64,000 nucleotides of DNA from Marinifilum sp. D714 (lineage in GTDB: Bacteria > Bacteroidota > Bacteroidia > Bacteroidales > Marinifilaceae). The stretch covers positions 1 through 64,000 of the forward strand of contig NZ_JALPNU010000018.1 of NCBI RefSeq assembly GCF_030851345.1, in the 5' to 3' direction. The notes under the pieces are model-generated. The model did not search any database, was not told where the DNA came from, and saw only the letters and a list, made by a program, of their open reading frames with translations. A program made the position numbers and the translations under genes. Position 1 is the first letter of the stretch. Each line of letters begins with the position of its first letter. This document shows, in pieces, positions 1 through 8,660 of the stretch.

Positions 1-161
1 TTTTTTTTTTTATAATTGATCTGTATAAGCCAAAGCAGAGGCATCTCTTCCTGCTCCATATGGCTTGCTCGTGATTTTTTTTTAATTTGGTACTTATTCA
101 GAAAGGCCGAAAACAGAGCCTTTCGAGAGTTTTGTTCCCCTATTTAATTAAACTATTGTAT
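1..161. other. Window edge, no assignable gene
   Basis: AT-rich sequence with a run of T at 1-10 and a run of nine T at 75-83. The minus strand at 83-10 has a short open stretch with protein-like composition, ending in a stop at 12-10. It has no start codon and is closed upstream by a TAA at 84-82, so I do not call a gene. It may be a decayed 3' end. Confidence 0.4.
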
Positions 162-515
162 ATGAGTATTTTTACAAATAATAATAATGGACCCAAAACA
201 AGTTTTACCGCTTTAGAATTGATGGAGGAGTTGGAAAAGGGTGCGGATATTTTACTGATTGACATTCGTGAGCCGCATGAATTGGCGAAAGAAGGGATCG
301 AGAATTCCATTCACATTCCGATGGGTGAGATTCAAAATAAGATTCCTACCCTGTCTAAGGATAAGGATATCATTATTTTCTGCCATTTGGGATTTAGAAG
401 CAAGCAGGTGCGAAATTACTTGCGCAAAATTGGCTTCCATAAGGTGGCGCATCTAAAAGGAGGCTTGTACAGTTGGAATCGCCAACTAAAGAAAATGAAG
501 GCAAATGCTTATTAA
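162..515 (+). CDS. Rhodanese-like sulfurtransferase, single domain
   Basis: A small cytoplasmic single-domain rhodanese of 117 residues. It has the family's IDIREPHE segment and the active-site loop CHLGFRS, whose Cys would carry the persulfide. Single-domain rhodaneses move sulfane sulfur between donors and thiols; the substrate here is unknown. I chose the ATG at 162 because the TTG at 87 would add an unconserved basic extension. It is closely similar to the second rhodanese at 19625-19972: IPMGEI, KDKD, FCH.G.RSKQV and NYLRK are shared. The two genes sit on either side of the large efflux operon. A hairpin terminator follows. Function by family is certain; cellular role is not. Confidence 0.88.
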   Translation: MSIFTNNNNGPKTSFTALELMEELEKGADILLIDIREPHELAKEGIENSIHIPMGEIQNKIPTLSKDKDIIIFCHLGFRSKQVRNYLRKIGFHKVAHLKGGLYSWNRQLKKMKANAY

Positions 516-524
516 TGTATAAAA

Positions 525-558
525 GGAAAGCTCAATAATTCAGTTTATTGAGCTTTCT
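525..558. terminator. Bidirectional hairpin terminator
   Basis: Arms GAAAGCTCAATAA and TTATTGAGCTTTC enclose a short loop between the convergent rhodanese and BlaR1-type genes. T-rich sequence lies outside the hairpin, so it can serve both. Confidence 0.75.
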
Positions 559-577
559 TTATCAGCATTATTTATAA

Positions 578-2296
578 CTACTTGGCAGGAGTTTCCACTA
601 CACTCATTACGCCGGAATAGTTAATTCTTTTGATGCCCGCATTTCGGACTTGTCTTTTGATTTCTTCAATTGTCTCCTTATTAATTGTTGGATCGAGAAC
701 CCGGATTTCGGCAAGCGATCGTTTTTTGTTTTGTACCAAAGCTTTTGCCCTCTCTTCAATAAGGCTTAGCGCACATTTTTTCTGATCGATAAAGATTCCT
801 TCCGTGGTAATTCGAATATCTACTGCATTGGCAGAAGTTTTAACGGCTGTAAAAGGTGCAATGCGGATTGGAACTCTTTCATCAATTTCCAGTTGCTGTG
901 CATCCGACAATTGAAAGTAATCCTTGTTGAACAGCTTTTGTGCTTTTTCTGATCGAACCTCCAGGTAAGCTTTCCCGAAGGATTGCATACTACTGGCAAC
1001 ATCATCTTTTGGTGTGCCCCTGGAGATTTGATAACTGATGGCAAGCTGGTTTACCTTTGCGGATTTGCTATTGCTCAATTGGCTTACAGCCGTTTCAGGA
1101 TTGGCATTGTTCCAATAGTTTTTACCACTGATAAATGATTTTACAATGGCTTTTAAATCTTTTTTGGCTACCAATCGCCCGTTTATAAGAATATCACCAC
1201 GTCTGTTTTGCAATACCTGTAAAACATTTCTTTGTTTAATCGGGCTTAACTTCCAGCTTAAATCGGGTTTGTGTGTAGGCTGTTTGCCATAGAAAATGCC
1301 GGCATTTAGGTTTTCGATATTTTCATATCGCCATTCTTTCAGCCACGAATCACTATCGTTGGCCTGAATCATGAGCGCAGGCAGAGTATTTACCTTTTCA
1401 CTTACTTTCGGATTGGCAAATGCTTGTAAAAGCAGGAATCCTGTAGGTAAAAAGAGTAGGGTTTTTGCAACGCTCCATCGTAAAAATTGTTTCTTTTTCA
1501 TCATTTTAATTCTTTTTGAAATTGAACCTTGTTTGAAATGATTTGCTGAAGCAAAACGTCTTTTGCCTACAGCTTTTTCCAAAATCAACAGTTGATATTG
1601 TGTTGCATCGATGCCAGATTTGAGTACGGCCTGATCGGCCTGAAATTCGTGAACCAGTTTAAACTCCTTTTTTAATAACCATGCAAATGGATTGAACCAT
1701 TGCAGAAAACAAACCAGTTCCATTAAGATTACATCGTATGAATGATGCAGCCTTAGGTGAGCTTCTTCGTGCAGAAGAATTGGAGTTTTATTGTTCTGGT
1801 AATCTTGTTTTGAGAGTACAATGTATTTCCAAAACGAGAATGCCTTTATGTTATCTTGTACAATTGCCAGTAGTAAATTTTTATAGGCTTGTATGTTGGC
1901 TTGTTTTAGCCATTTAAAAATGCTTTTGTAGGATAGCAAGAAACGCAGGAACAGCAGAATCAGAACCAATTGGTAAATCAGCACATACCAATTTATTTGA
2001 TGTGTATGGCTTATTTTGCCTGTTGTTTCGAGAGGTGTGTTGTCGTTGATTCCAGTTTCTACCAATGGCAATTCAATAAATTCCCGAACTTTTACCATTT
2101 GGGTAGAATTTATCTCGCTAGCGGGAATCATATTGGCCAGCAGCGGTATTGTAAATGCAGCACCTACCGATAGCAGAAGTACCAACCTTTTGTAGGCATG
2201 TCTTCCATCTCTACTCAATAACAATTTGAAAAGAAAGTAGAAAAATGCCAGACCAATACCTGTTTTTATCATGTATGTAATAAAATTAAACAGCAT
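578..2296 (-). CDS. BlaR1/MecR1-type M56 membrane metallopeptidase sensor
   Basis: A 572-residue integral membrane protein. Hydrophobic segments lie near residues 4-27, 38-56, 103-122 and about 285-300. A cytosolic zinc-peptidase site HEEAH is at residues 176-180, with a likely third ligand in the HEFQAD segment near 213. This is the M56 family: on sensing an envelope signal it cleaves the partner BlaI repressor. The C-terminal periplasmic part (about 300-572) lacks the penicillin-binding SxxK transpeptidase domain of true BlaR1, so a beta-lactam ligand should not be assumed. Its ATG overlaps the stop of blaI by one base (TAATG), so the pair is translationally coupled. Confidence 0.88.
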   Translation of the reverse strand: MLFNFITYMIKTGIGLAFFYFLFKLLLSRDGRHAYKRLVLLLSVGAAFTIPLLANMIPASEINSTQMVKVREFIELPLVETGINDNTPLETTGKISHTHQINWYVLIYQLVLILLFLRFLLSYKSIFKWLKQANIQAYKNLLLAIVQDNIKAFSFWKYIVLSKQDYQNNKTPILLHEEAHLRLHHSYDVILMELVCFLQWFNPFAWLLKKEFKLVHEFQADQAVLKSGIDATQYQLLILEKAVGKRRFASANHFKQGSISKRIKMMKKKQFLRWSVAKTLLFLPTGFLLLQAFANPKVSEKVNTLPALMIQANDSDSWLKEWRYENIENLNAGIFYGKQPTHKPDLSWKLSPIKQRNVLQVLQNRRGDILINGRLVAKKDLKAIVKSFISGKNYWNNANPETAVSQLSNSKSAKVNQLAISYQISRGTPKDDVASSMQSFGKAYLEVRSEKAQKLFNKDYFQLSDAQQLEIDERVPIRIAPFTAVKTSANAVDIRITTEGIFIDQKKCALSLIEERAKALVQNKKRSLAEIRVLDPTINKETIEEIKRQVRNAGIKRINYSGVMSVVETPAK

Positions 2297-2661
2297 TATT
2301 TGTCTTTATTGTCTTCAATGTCCTGTATTAATCTTTTCAGCTCGTCGATGGATAGTTTCTCTTCTTCAACAAACATGGATACTACTCTTTTGTATGAGTT
2401 GTCGAAGTATTTTTTAACCACATTCCCCATGGTTTTTTTGTGATAATCTTCTTCGGTAATGGCAGCATAGTAACGATGCGTTTTTCCAAAGGTCTCATGA
2501 GCGATGAATGACTTTTCCTCCAAAGCTCTCACCATGGTCGATAGGGTATTGTAGTGTAATTTCTGATCGGGAAAGATTTTCTGAAGTTCTTTTACAAACA
2601 TCGGACCTTCGGCCCAAAATAACTTCATAATTTCCTCTTCTTTTTGTGTTAACTTCTTCAT
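2296..2661 (-). CDS. BlaI/MecI-family transcriptional repressor
   Basis: A 121-residue winged-helix repressor. The N-terminus (MKKLTQKEEEIMKLFW) and the ..LHYNTLSTMVRALEEK recognition helix are typical of BlaI/MecI/CopY proteins, which bind DNA as dimers and are inactivated by proteolysis by the M56 partner. I chose the ATG at 2661 because an ATG at 2682 lies inside the predicted -7 element. Three palindromic operators lie immediately upstream, so the pair should repress itself. The wider regulon cannot be read from here; the efflux operon next door has no obvious copy of the operator in its leader. Confidence 0.9.
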   Translation of the reverse strand: MKKLTQKEEEIMKLFWAEGPMFVKELQKIFPDQKLHYNTLSTMVRALEEKSFIAHETFGKTHRYYAAITEEDYHKKTMGNVVKKYFDNSYKRVVSMFVEEEKLSIDELKRLIQDIEDNKDK

Positions 2662-2679
2662 TTCGCAAAATATTTTAAT

Positions 2680-2710
2680 CAAATATAACTATAAAATCTA
2701 GTTTTACAAC
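2680..2710 (-). promoter_or_regulatory. Promoter of the blaI-blaR pair
   Basis: Read on the minus strand this is GTTG-N19-TATATTTG, close to the Bacteroidota primary promoter TTTG-N19-TAnnTTTG. The predicted start of transcription is near 2674, leaving a leader of about 12 bases before the ATG at 2661. Operator dyad 1 fills the spacer between the two boxes. Confidence 0.6.
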
Positions 2711-2744
2711 TATAAATACAGTTTAAAAACTATAAAATATAGTT
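2687..2744. promoter_or_regulatory. Three phased BlaI-type operator dyads
   Basis: Three imperfect palindromes of form AACTATAaanTaTAGTT start at 2687, 2708 and 2728 (2687-2703, 2708-2723, 2728-2744). The third, AACTATAAAATATAGTT, is the most symmetric. The spacing of 21 and 20 bases puts all three on one face of the helix. They overlap the blaI promoter, as expected for autorepression by a dimeric BlaI-type protein. Confidence 0.7.
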
Positions 2745-3012
2745 GAAAAATAATAAAAGCGAGCTGAAAGTACCGAAAATACTGGCAAAAAAGATGTTGA
2801 AAACTTTAGATATTTCTGTGGAAATATTTCTGAACTGTGTTCAAGATTGTCGCAAAGACTATTTAGGAATAAATAGCAGAGCTGAGTGCGACAATGAATT
2901 GGAAGAATTATTACCCCGGGGCGAGAATCGTTTTACTCATTTCCCCCGGGTATTTAATGCTTTAAACTTGCAGCTATGAACCGATAACTGTTTACTGATA
3001 ACTGTTTATTGT
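2745..3012. other. Intergenic region with hairpin and short direct repeats
   Basis: No gene that I can support. It contains a near-perfect inverted repeat, TACCCCGGGG at 2912-2921 and CCCCCGGGTA at 2944-2953, which is unusually GC-rich for this genome. It also contains two direct copies of GATAACTGTTTA at 2984-2995 and 2998-3009, just past the end of the efflux operon. Confidence 0.5.
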
Positions 3013-3720
3013 TTATACGAACTTTTCTCTGCGTTGTAGGTTGATTAAGCTCCACAGAATGGTAATCAGCGAACCAATAATTAGCATCATTCTATTTTGA
3101 TACAATACATTTTGCCAAATGGTGTAACTCATGTCGCCCGGAACGTTAAAAGGGTTTAGAAAGATGTTCCACTTGCTGTATTGTAAAGGCTCGGCCAGTA
3201 TCAGAAATACCAATCCTAAAACCACCATGACTACGGCTGCTCCACTTGCATTTTTAATTAAAGTGGTGAGCAAAAATGCCAAACTTGCCAAAAATAGCAG
3301 GCAATACATCAGCTCGTAAACCATATGAAATACATCAATCTTGATTACCAGAAATACCGTTAACCACGACATTAAAAACATTAGTGATACCAGTAAGAGA
3401 ACGCTTAATGCAAAACGAACCAGGTAAACTTTGTATCGGTAATTGGGAATTCCGAATAGAATTTCGAGCATTCGGGTGTCCTTATCGCTTTGAATGATAT
3501 AGATTACCGGATAAAAGAGGATCAATATTCCCGGGAAAATTAAGCTCGTGTAAATATCCGACTCATCGGGACTAGAATCTGTAAATAGCATGATGCCCAT
3601 CACCATAAAAAAGAAGGCGAAGGCTGCTATCAGAAAATAGATGAATTTATTCGCAAATATGATTTTCACATTGTAGCGAACAAAGTCGGTTATGAGTTTT
3701 ATTTGTTCTATTGCTTTCAT
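3013..3720 (-). CDS. ABC-2 type transporter permease, small
   Basis: A 235-residue membrane protein with about six hydrophobic segments and the large-small loop pattern of ABC-2 permeases, including the IQSDKDTRMLEILFG stretch after the second segment. It is the last gene of the efflux operon, 85 bases downstream of the RND-ABC fusion. No separate ATPase is encoded next to it, so the ATPase domain at the C-terminus of the fusion is the obvious partner; this is an inference from position. The substrate is unknown. Confidence 0.75.
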   Translation of the reverse strand: MKAIEQIKLITDFVRYNVKIIFANKFIYFLIAAFAFFFMVMGIMLFTDSSPDESDIYTSLIFPGILILFYPVIYIIQSDKDTRMLEILFGIPNYRYKVYLVRFALSVLLLVSLMFLMSWLTVFLVIKIDVFHMVYELMYCLLFLASLAFLLTTLIKNASGAAVVMVVLGLVFLILAEPLQYSKWNIFLNPFNVPGDMSYTIWQNVLYQNRMMLIIGSLITILWSLINLQRREKFV

Positions 3721-3805
3721 ATAAATGATTTATATGCTCAAGTTTATTTACTGTGTATATTCAAATAAGACTGAATGCTGAAAGCCGACAGCTGTGAGCT
3801 TATTT

Positions 3806-6800
3806 CTATACATTCATCATGGTTATTTTTTGCTCGCTGGTATCATTCAGCAAGCACAAATATGCATCTTCGAGATTTGCTTTGGTGTTAACCGCTCCGT
3901 ATCCCGGATCTTCATCCGATAGGCATCTTACCCGAATATGATCGTTATCACGCATGTGATGAATAATCACGTGTGCTTTCTTAAACTGTTCAAATTCTTC
4001 AGGCGAAATCTTCAACATCCAAACCTTTTCATTGGCAATTCCTGCCATGTGAACCGGTTCACCAAGATATTTCAATTCTCCTTTTTTCATTACAGCCACT
4101 CGGTTACACGAACTTGCTACATCCTCAATAATATGAGTAGAGAAGATTACAATTCGTTTCTTGCTCAACTCTACCAAAAGGTTTCTGAAGCGGATTCGTT
4201 CGCGAGGATCAAGACCTGCTGTTGGCTCATCTACCACAAGAATTCTTGGGAGGTGAAGCAAGATTTGAGCAATCCCAATTCTCTGTTTCATACCACCCGA
4301 GAAGGATCCAATTTTCTCATCTTTGTTCTTGAGCATGTGCACTGCATCCAGTACGTATCGAACACGCTCTGTACGTATTTCGGTATTGTGAATCTTTTTC
4401 AGGATGGCCATGTAGTTCAGAAAATCCCAGGCGGTCATGTTCTCGTACATGCCAAATTCCTGAGGAAGGTAACCGATCAATCCTTGCAGTTCTTCGCGTT
4501 TTTCACGTACGTCAATGCCATTAATGGTGATTTGTCCGTAACTCTGTTCCAGTATTCCACAAACAATACGCATTAGGGTTGATTTACCTGCACCGTTAGG
4601 TCCCAACAAGCCAAACATACCATTGCCAATGTCGAAAGAAACGCTCTTTACTGCTTTGAAAGGAACTTTCTGTTTCCCGATGATTGGGATAATCAATACG
4701 AATCGGTAGAAAAACTTGCGGATTCCTTTAAATCTTCCTGTTAAGCGGTTGATGTTGATCTTTTCGCGATAAATTTTGTCTGATGTTTTCTTAATCAGCA
4801 AGGCAAAATACCACAGTACCGCAACCGGAATGGTCAATCCGATTAATTCGTATTTGCTATTGAAATAAGCCAATACAGTCAATGGGAAAATCCAGTAAAT
4901 GAATTTATGGAACAGGTTGATTACAATTCTGCCCAATTTGCTTTTGCCCTTTTCCACTAAGTGTTTTTTGTACTCCATAATTGGCGCCATGAAATACAAA
5001 AGCATAATTTGAAAATTGATGGATAGTAGAATCAACCAAAATTTGCTCTGTAAATGGAAATAGATAAAATAAATCATGAAGGCGATTAGTGGCAACTGCC
5101 ATATCAGGGTCAAGAAATCGCGCAAGCGGGTGTAAGAGTGTTTTAATCCCAAACGTTCTCTTATTTTTAATCCCGACTTCCATTCACGCATAAATCTGCC
5201 ATCCCAATCGTATATTTTAACAAGATTTCGGATCTGGATTTGCAATTCGTCATCGGCAGCAATAAGCTCTTCGTTGGCTTTGCGCAAACTTGCCTGAATA
5301 AAATAAATGCAGGCAGGTACCGATAGCAGAAGTACCAATAGATCGATGATTTGCCAGATTTTACTGTCAACCTCGGTGTATATGAAATAGGCTCCGGCTA
5401 TCCAAATGCCAAATTGTATCACTTTAATCCATACTGGTTGATTGCGCATCCAGTTTAAGCTGTTTTGTAAGCCGGTGTAAAGCGTTGGAATGAATACCAA
5501 AGTTAAAATGGTACTTAAGCTCAAGCCTCCAATTACTGTAATGGCAAACGGAACGCCAATTTGAGTTACATATTCAGCTCGTCCCAGTGCCAATGGCATT
5601 AAGGCAATAATGGTGGTAATTGCAGTAATTAAAATTGGACGTATACGAGCCAATCCAGCCATCATTAAGGCTCTGGATTGTCGATAACCTCGTTTTTGAA
5701 GCACATTGGAATAATCGATCATGATGATTCCGTTGTTTACCACAATTCCCAGCAAAATAATAAGACCTGTAAACACATTGGCATTCATCAATGAGGTTCC
5801 GGTAAGTATTAGTGCAACCAACGAACCAATGGCAGCCATTGGTATCGAGAACATCATTACAATTGGCATATTAAACGATTCGAAAACCGATGCCAAAATC
5901 ATGAAAATAAGAATAAATGCCATTAGGAATAGGAAGCCGAATTCGCCCAAACTGTTTTCCTCGTGAACAATTTCAACAGCCAGTCCCGAAGGCAAGGTCA
6001 TTCCTCCAATTATTTCGTCGATTTCTACTCGTGCAGCTGTAAGAAGGTCTTTATCATCGTTTACTTCATCGATAAATTCATAAGAAACCACCAATTGTTT
6101 TTCCTGATTGGTTCGCTTAATGGTAGACAATCCATCGGTAAAGTTGAATTTACTGATGTTTTCCAATTCGAATTCTGCCCCTTGAGTTCCACGAACGGTT
6201 AGCTTTCGCAGATCTTGCGCATTTCGAGTGATTTCAGGATTTTCACCAATGGTTTTAATAACGATATCGTACTCTTCGTTTCCTTCCTTAAACACAACAT
6301 TACTCGAGAATTCCTTTTGGAAAGAATTCAGCTCCGATAGAACTGAGTTTACAGGTATATCATACAAGGCCATCACCTGCTTGTCCAATTCCAAAACCAA
6401 TTCAGGTCGCTTGGAAGGAATGCGTACATTCACATTCTTAATGGAGGTAAGCTGATTGAGGTAATAGTCCAAATCTTCCGAAAGGTCAAGCATCTTATCG
6501 AAATTCTGACCTTTGATAATCAGCTTTTCTTTTTGACTACCGATTCCCAGCATTTCCATGAATGGATCGTCGCCACCGAAGCCATCGCCTCCGCCGCCAC
6601 CAAATCTTCTTCCTCGTGCCGGAGGTTCCCAGCTAAAAGAGGAGCGAGGCAATCCGTCCAGGCGTTCCATGATGTTTTTCTTGATGCCAGGAATGTTTAA
6701 ATTTTGCTTTTCGCGATAATCATCCACAAGGCTAATGGTAAGCATGGCTTCCTCTTCGTAAATCTGACTGGTGATGTCTTTCTTTTCCTCAAGTGAGGCT

Positions 6801-8557
6801 AATTTTTCTTCTACTTGCTGAACAAATAAATCGGTATTTTCAAGAGTCGTACCTCCCGGAAGGTTGACATACAGATTCAGATCTTTCGTTTCGGTTTCTT
6901 CGGTAGAAATAAAGCTTAGTCCTAAACTGATTAGTAGTGTGATAAAGAACAAACCTAAAGCACCTAAAACTGTTCTTCCCGGGTGACGCATGCAAGATTT
7001 TAGCAATACCAGGTACACCTGCACCAATCGGTTATGATAGGAGATATTCTCGAAGTTTATCTCCTGAAATTTTCCTTTACGTTTTAAAAAGCTGTGCGTA
7101 ATCATGGGGATCAACAGCAAAGCCACTACCAAGGATACCAATAGGGTGGAGATTATGGAAACACCAATGTGCTTGCCCATTAATCCGATTAGGAAATTGG
7201 ATGAAAATACGAATGGCAGGAATACCGTTATGGTGGTTAGGGTTGCTGCGAAGATTGAGCGCCAAACCTCCATGGTTCCCTGAATTACTGCCGTATTTGC
7301 ATCTTTCTTTTGTGCAGCCAGTCGGTAAATGTTCTCGAGGACGACAATGCTGTTGTCGAGGAGCATACCTATGGCCAGGGCCATCCCCAACAGCGTTAGT
7401 GTATTGATACTAATTCCGTAGGCATAAAAGAAGTTGAAGGCTGTGTAAACCGAGATTGGAATTGCCAAAGCAATTGCTGTTACCAATCGCAAGTTTTTTA
7501 AGAAAATCCAAAGGATAAATATTGCCAGAATACCTCCTACCAAGGCCAGTTCGATAATTAAGTCGATATTGGTTTTCATGGTTTCAGCCATGTTTAGCTG
7601 AACAACCATTTCTACATCTTTGGTCTTTAGTTCTTTGTTTAGATCATCAATTTTGGCAAGGGTGACCTCCGATAATTCAATGATGTTTGACTGAGCATCG
7701 CGGGTCAATTGCAGGGTTACCGCTTCCTTACCATTCACACGACTGTAGGAAGTTTGAGTTTTTACCCCGTAATGAATGTAAGCGATATCCTTTAAACGGA
7801 TATCTCCCTTTTCCTGTACAACCAACTCATGTAGCTCGTTGATATCAGAGAACTGGGAGACCACATTTACAAAATTCAGTTGATCTTTATCGATTACTTT
7901 TCCTGCAAAACGTCGAATGTTGCCATTGTTATTCAGTGCCGTTCGAACATCCGAAGGGCTAATGCCGTAGCTCTTGCATACGTCATCGCGAAGCAATATT
8001 TCTACTGATTTTTCACGACCACCAAATATTGCAGCATTGGCAATGCCATCAATGTTTTGGATTTTATCGAGGATATCATTTTCCGTGATTTGTCGCACCC
8101 GGTCAACCCCTCCACTTCCACGAACCTGAATGTTCATGAACATGTTGTTGAGTTGTTCCATATCAAACTTTAAAACCTGAACCTGGAATTCCTGGGGAAG
8201 ATCTTTTTTGACTTCCTCCACCTTTTCGGCAAGTTTTAAATAGGCGTACTTGATGTTTGTGCCTTGTTCAAAAGAAATTTGGATGCTTCCTCGTTGCTGT
8301 CCTGCAGTTGATTCTATTTTCTCAACTCCTTCAAGGCTTCCGGCAACTCCTTCTAAAGGGATAATTGCCTGATTTTCCATATATCGTGGATCCACCTCGA
8401 TACCGGTACCAACCTGAACAAAGAGCATAGGAAGGTTTGCATTGGGAATCAATTCGACAGGTAGCTGCTTGTAGGAAAAATATCCCAGCATACTTAATCC
8501 TGCGAAGAGCATGGCAATTAAAACCTTTCTTTTTATAATGAAGTTCATATATTTCAA
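3806..8557 (-). CDS. RND efflux pump fused to an ABC ATPase
   Basis: A 1583-residue single open frame with three parts. Residues 1 to about 1038 are a full HAE1-type RND permease: an N-terminal TM helix, two periplasmic loops, a TM4 motif MLLDNSIVVLEN near residue 400, and a VVNNGIIMID segment in TM10. A Gly/Asp-rich insert lies at about 642-668 in the second periplasmic loop. Residues about 1039-1295 add roughly six more hydrophobic segments. Residues about 1296-1583 are an ABC ATPase: Walker A GPNGAGKST at 1319, Q-loop Gln near 1366, signature SFSGGMKQR near 1418, Walker B ILVVDEP near 1439, and switch His near 1475. The ATPase closely resembles the free-standing one at 17765-18649 (shared IGNGMFGLLGPNGAGKS and RERIRFRN versus EERIRFRN). 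The ATPase motifs look intact. Known family functions are proton-driven export (RND) and ATP hydrolysis (ABC); how they would work together is unknown. Confidence 0.9.
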   Translation of the reverse strand: MKYMNFIIKRKVLIAMLFAGLSMLGYFSYKQLPVELIPNANLPMLFVQVGTGIEVDPRYMENQAIIPLEGVAGSLEGVEKIESTAGQQRGSIQISFEQGTNIKYAYLKLAEKVEEVKKDLPQEFQVQVLKFDMEQLNNMFMNIQVRGSGGVDRVRQITENDILDKIQNIDGIANAAIFGGREKSVEILLRDDVCKSYGISPSDVRTALNNNGNIRRFAGKVIDKDQLNFVNVVSQFSDINELHELVVQEKGDIRLKDIAYIHYGVKTQTSYSRVNGKEAVTLQLTRDAQSNIIELSEVTLAKIDDLNKELKTKDVEMVVQLNMAETMKTNIDLIIELALVGGILAIFILWIFLKNLRLVTAIALAIPISVYTAFNFFYAYGISINTLTLLGMALAIGMLLDNSIVVLENIYRLAAQKKDANTAVIQGTMEVWRSIFAATLTTITVFLPFVFSSNFLIGLMGKHIGVSIISTLLVSLVVALLLIPMITHSFLKRKGKFQEINFENISYHNRLVQVYLVLLKSCMRHPGRTVLGALGLFFITLLISLGLSFISTEETETKDLNLYVNLPGGTTLENTDLFVQQVEEKLASLEEKKDITSQIYEEEAMLTISLVDDYREKQNLNIPGIKKNIMERLDGLPRSSFSWEPPARGRRFGGGGGDGFGGDDPFMEMLGIGSQKEKLIIKGQNFDKMLDLSEDLDYYLNQLTSIKNVNVRIPSKRPELVLELDKQVMALYDIPVNSVLSELNSFQKEFSSNVVFKEGNEEYDIVIKTIGENPEITRNAQDLRKLTVRGTQGAEFELENISKFNFTDGLSTIKRTNQEKQLVVSYEFIDEVNDDKDLLTAARVEIDEIIGGMTLPSGLAVEIVHEENSLGEFGFLFLMAFILIFMILASVFESFNMPIVMMFSIPMAAIGSLVALILTGTSLMNANVFTGLIILLGIVVNNGIIMIDYSNVLQKRGYRQSRALMMAGLARIRPILITAITTIIALMPLALGRAEYVTQIGVPFAITVIGGLSLSTILTLVFIPTLYTGLQNSLNWMRNQPVWIKVIQFGIWIAGAYFIYTEVDSKIWQIIDLLVLLLSVPACIYFIQASLRKANEELIAADDELQIQIRNLVKIYDWDGRFMREWKSGLKIRERLGLKHSYTRLRDFLTLIWQLPLIAFMIYFIYFHLQSKFWLILLSINFQIMLLYFMAPIMEYKKHLVEKGKSKLGRIVINLFHKFIYWIFPLTVLAYFNSKYELIGLTIPVAVLWYFALLIKKTSDKIYREKININRLTGRFKGIRKFFYRFVLIIPIIGKQKVPFKAVKSVSFDIGNGMFGLLGPNGAGKSTLMRIVCGILEQSYGQITINGIDVREKREELQGLIGYLPQEFGMYENMTAWDFLNYMAILKKIHNTEIRTERVRYVLDAVHMLKNKDEKIGSFSGGMKQRIGIAQILLHLPRILVVDEPTAGLDPRERIRFRNLLVELSKKRIVIFSTHIIEDVASSCNRVAVMKKGELKYLGEPVHMAGIANEKVWMLKISPEEFEQFKKAHVIIHHMRDNDHIRVRCLSDEDPGYGAVNTKANLEDAYLCLLNDTSEQKITMMNV

Positions 8558-8573
8558 ATTTTAGCTTCCAATT

Positions 8574-8644
8574 CCCCTATTGAGAGGAGACAAAGGGGAG
8601 TGTTTTGAGACAGACATCCCCCTAAATTCCCCTTTTAAGGGGGA
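8574..8644. repeat. Intergenic hairpins with CCCCCT/AGGGGG arms
   Basis: Between the two RND genes lie two nested stem-loops: CCCCT at 8574-8578 with AGGGG at 8594-8598, and TCCCCCT at 8617-8623 with AAGGGGGA at 8637-8644. From memory, C-run/G-run palindromes of this style are scattered through Bacteroidota intergenic regions. Here they could modulate expression of the downstream fusion gene. Confidence 0.5.
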
Positions 8645-8660
8645 CTTTATCTGTAATATT

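Noticed and set aside
10-83. Minus-strand stretch with protein-like composition at the window edge
   Set aside because: It has no start codon and a stop immediately upstream at the nine-T run. It could be a broken 3' end, but nothing upstream continues it in any frame.
2743-2979. 78-codon open frame starting with TTG directly at the third operator dyad
   Set aside because: No ATG start, no recognisable motif, and its 3' half is made of a GC-rich hairpin. Probably a chance open frame, though its position next to the operator is suggestive.
3938-4576. 212-codon plus-strand open frame opposite the ATPase domain
   Set aside because: Antisense shadow of a strongly conserved ABC domain; composition is not protein-like.
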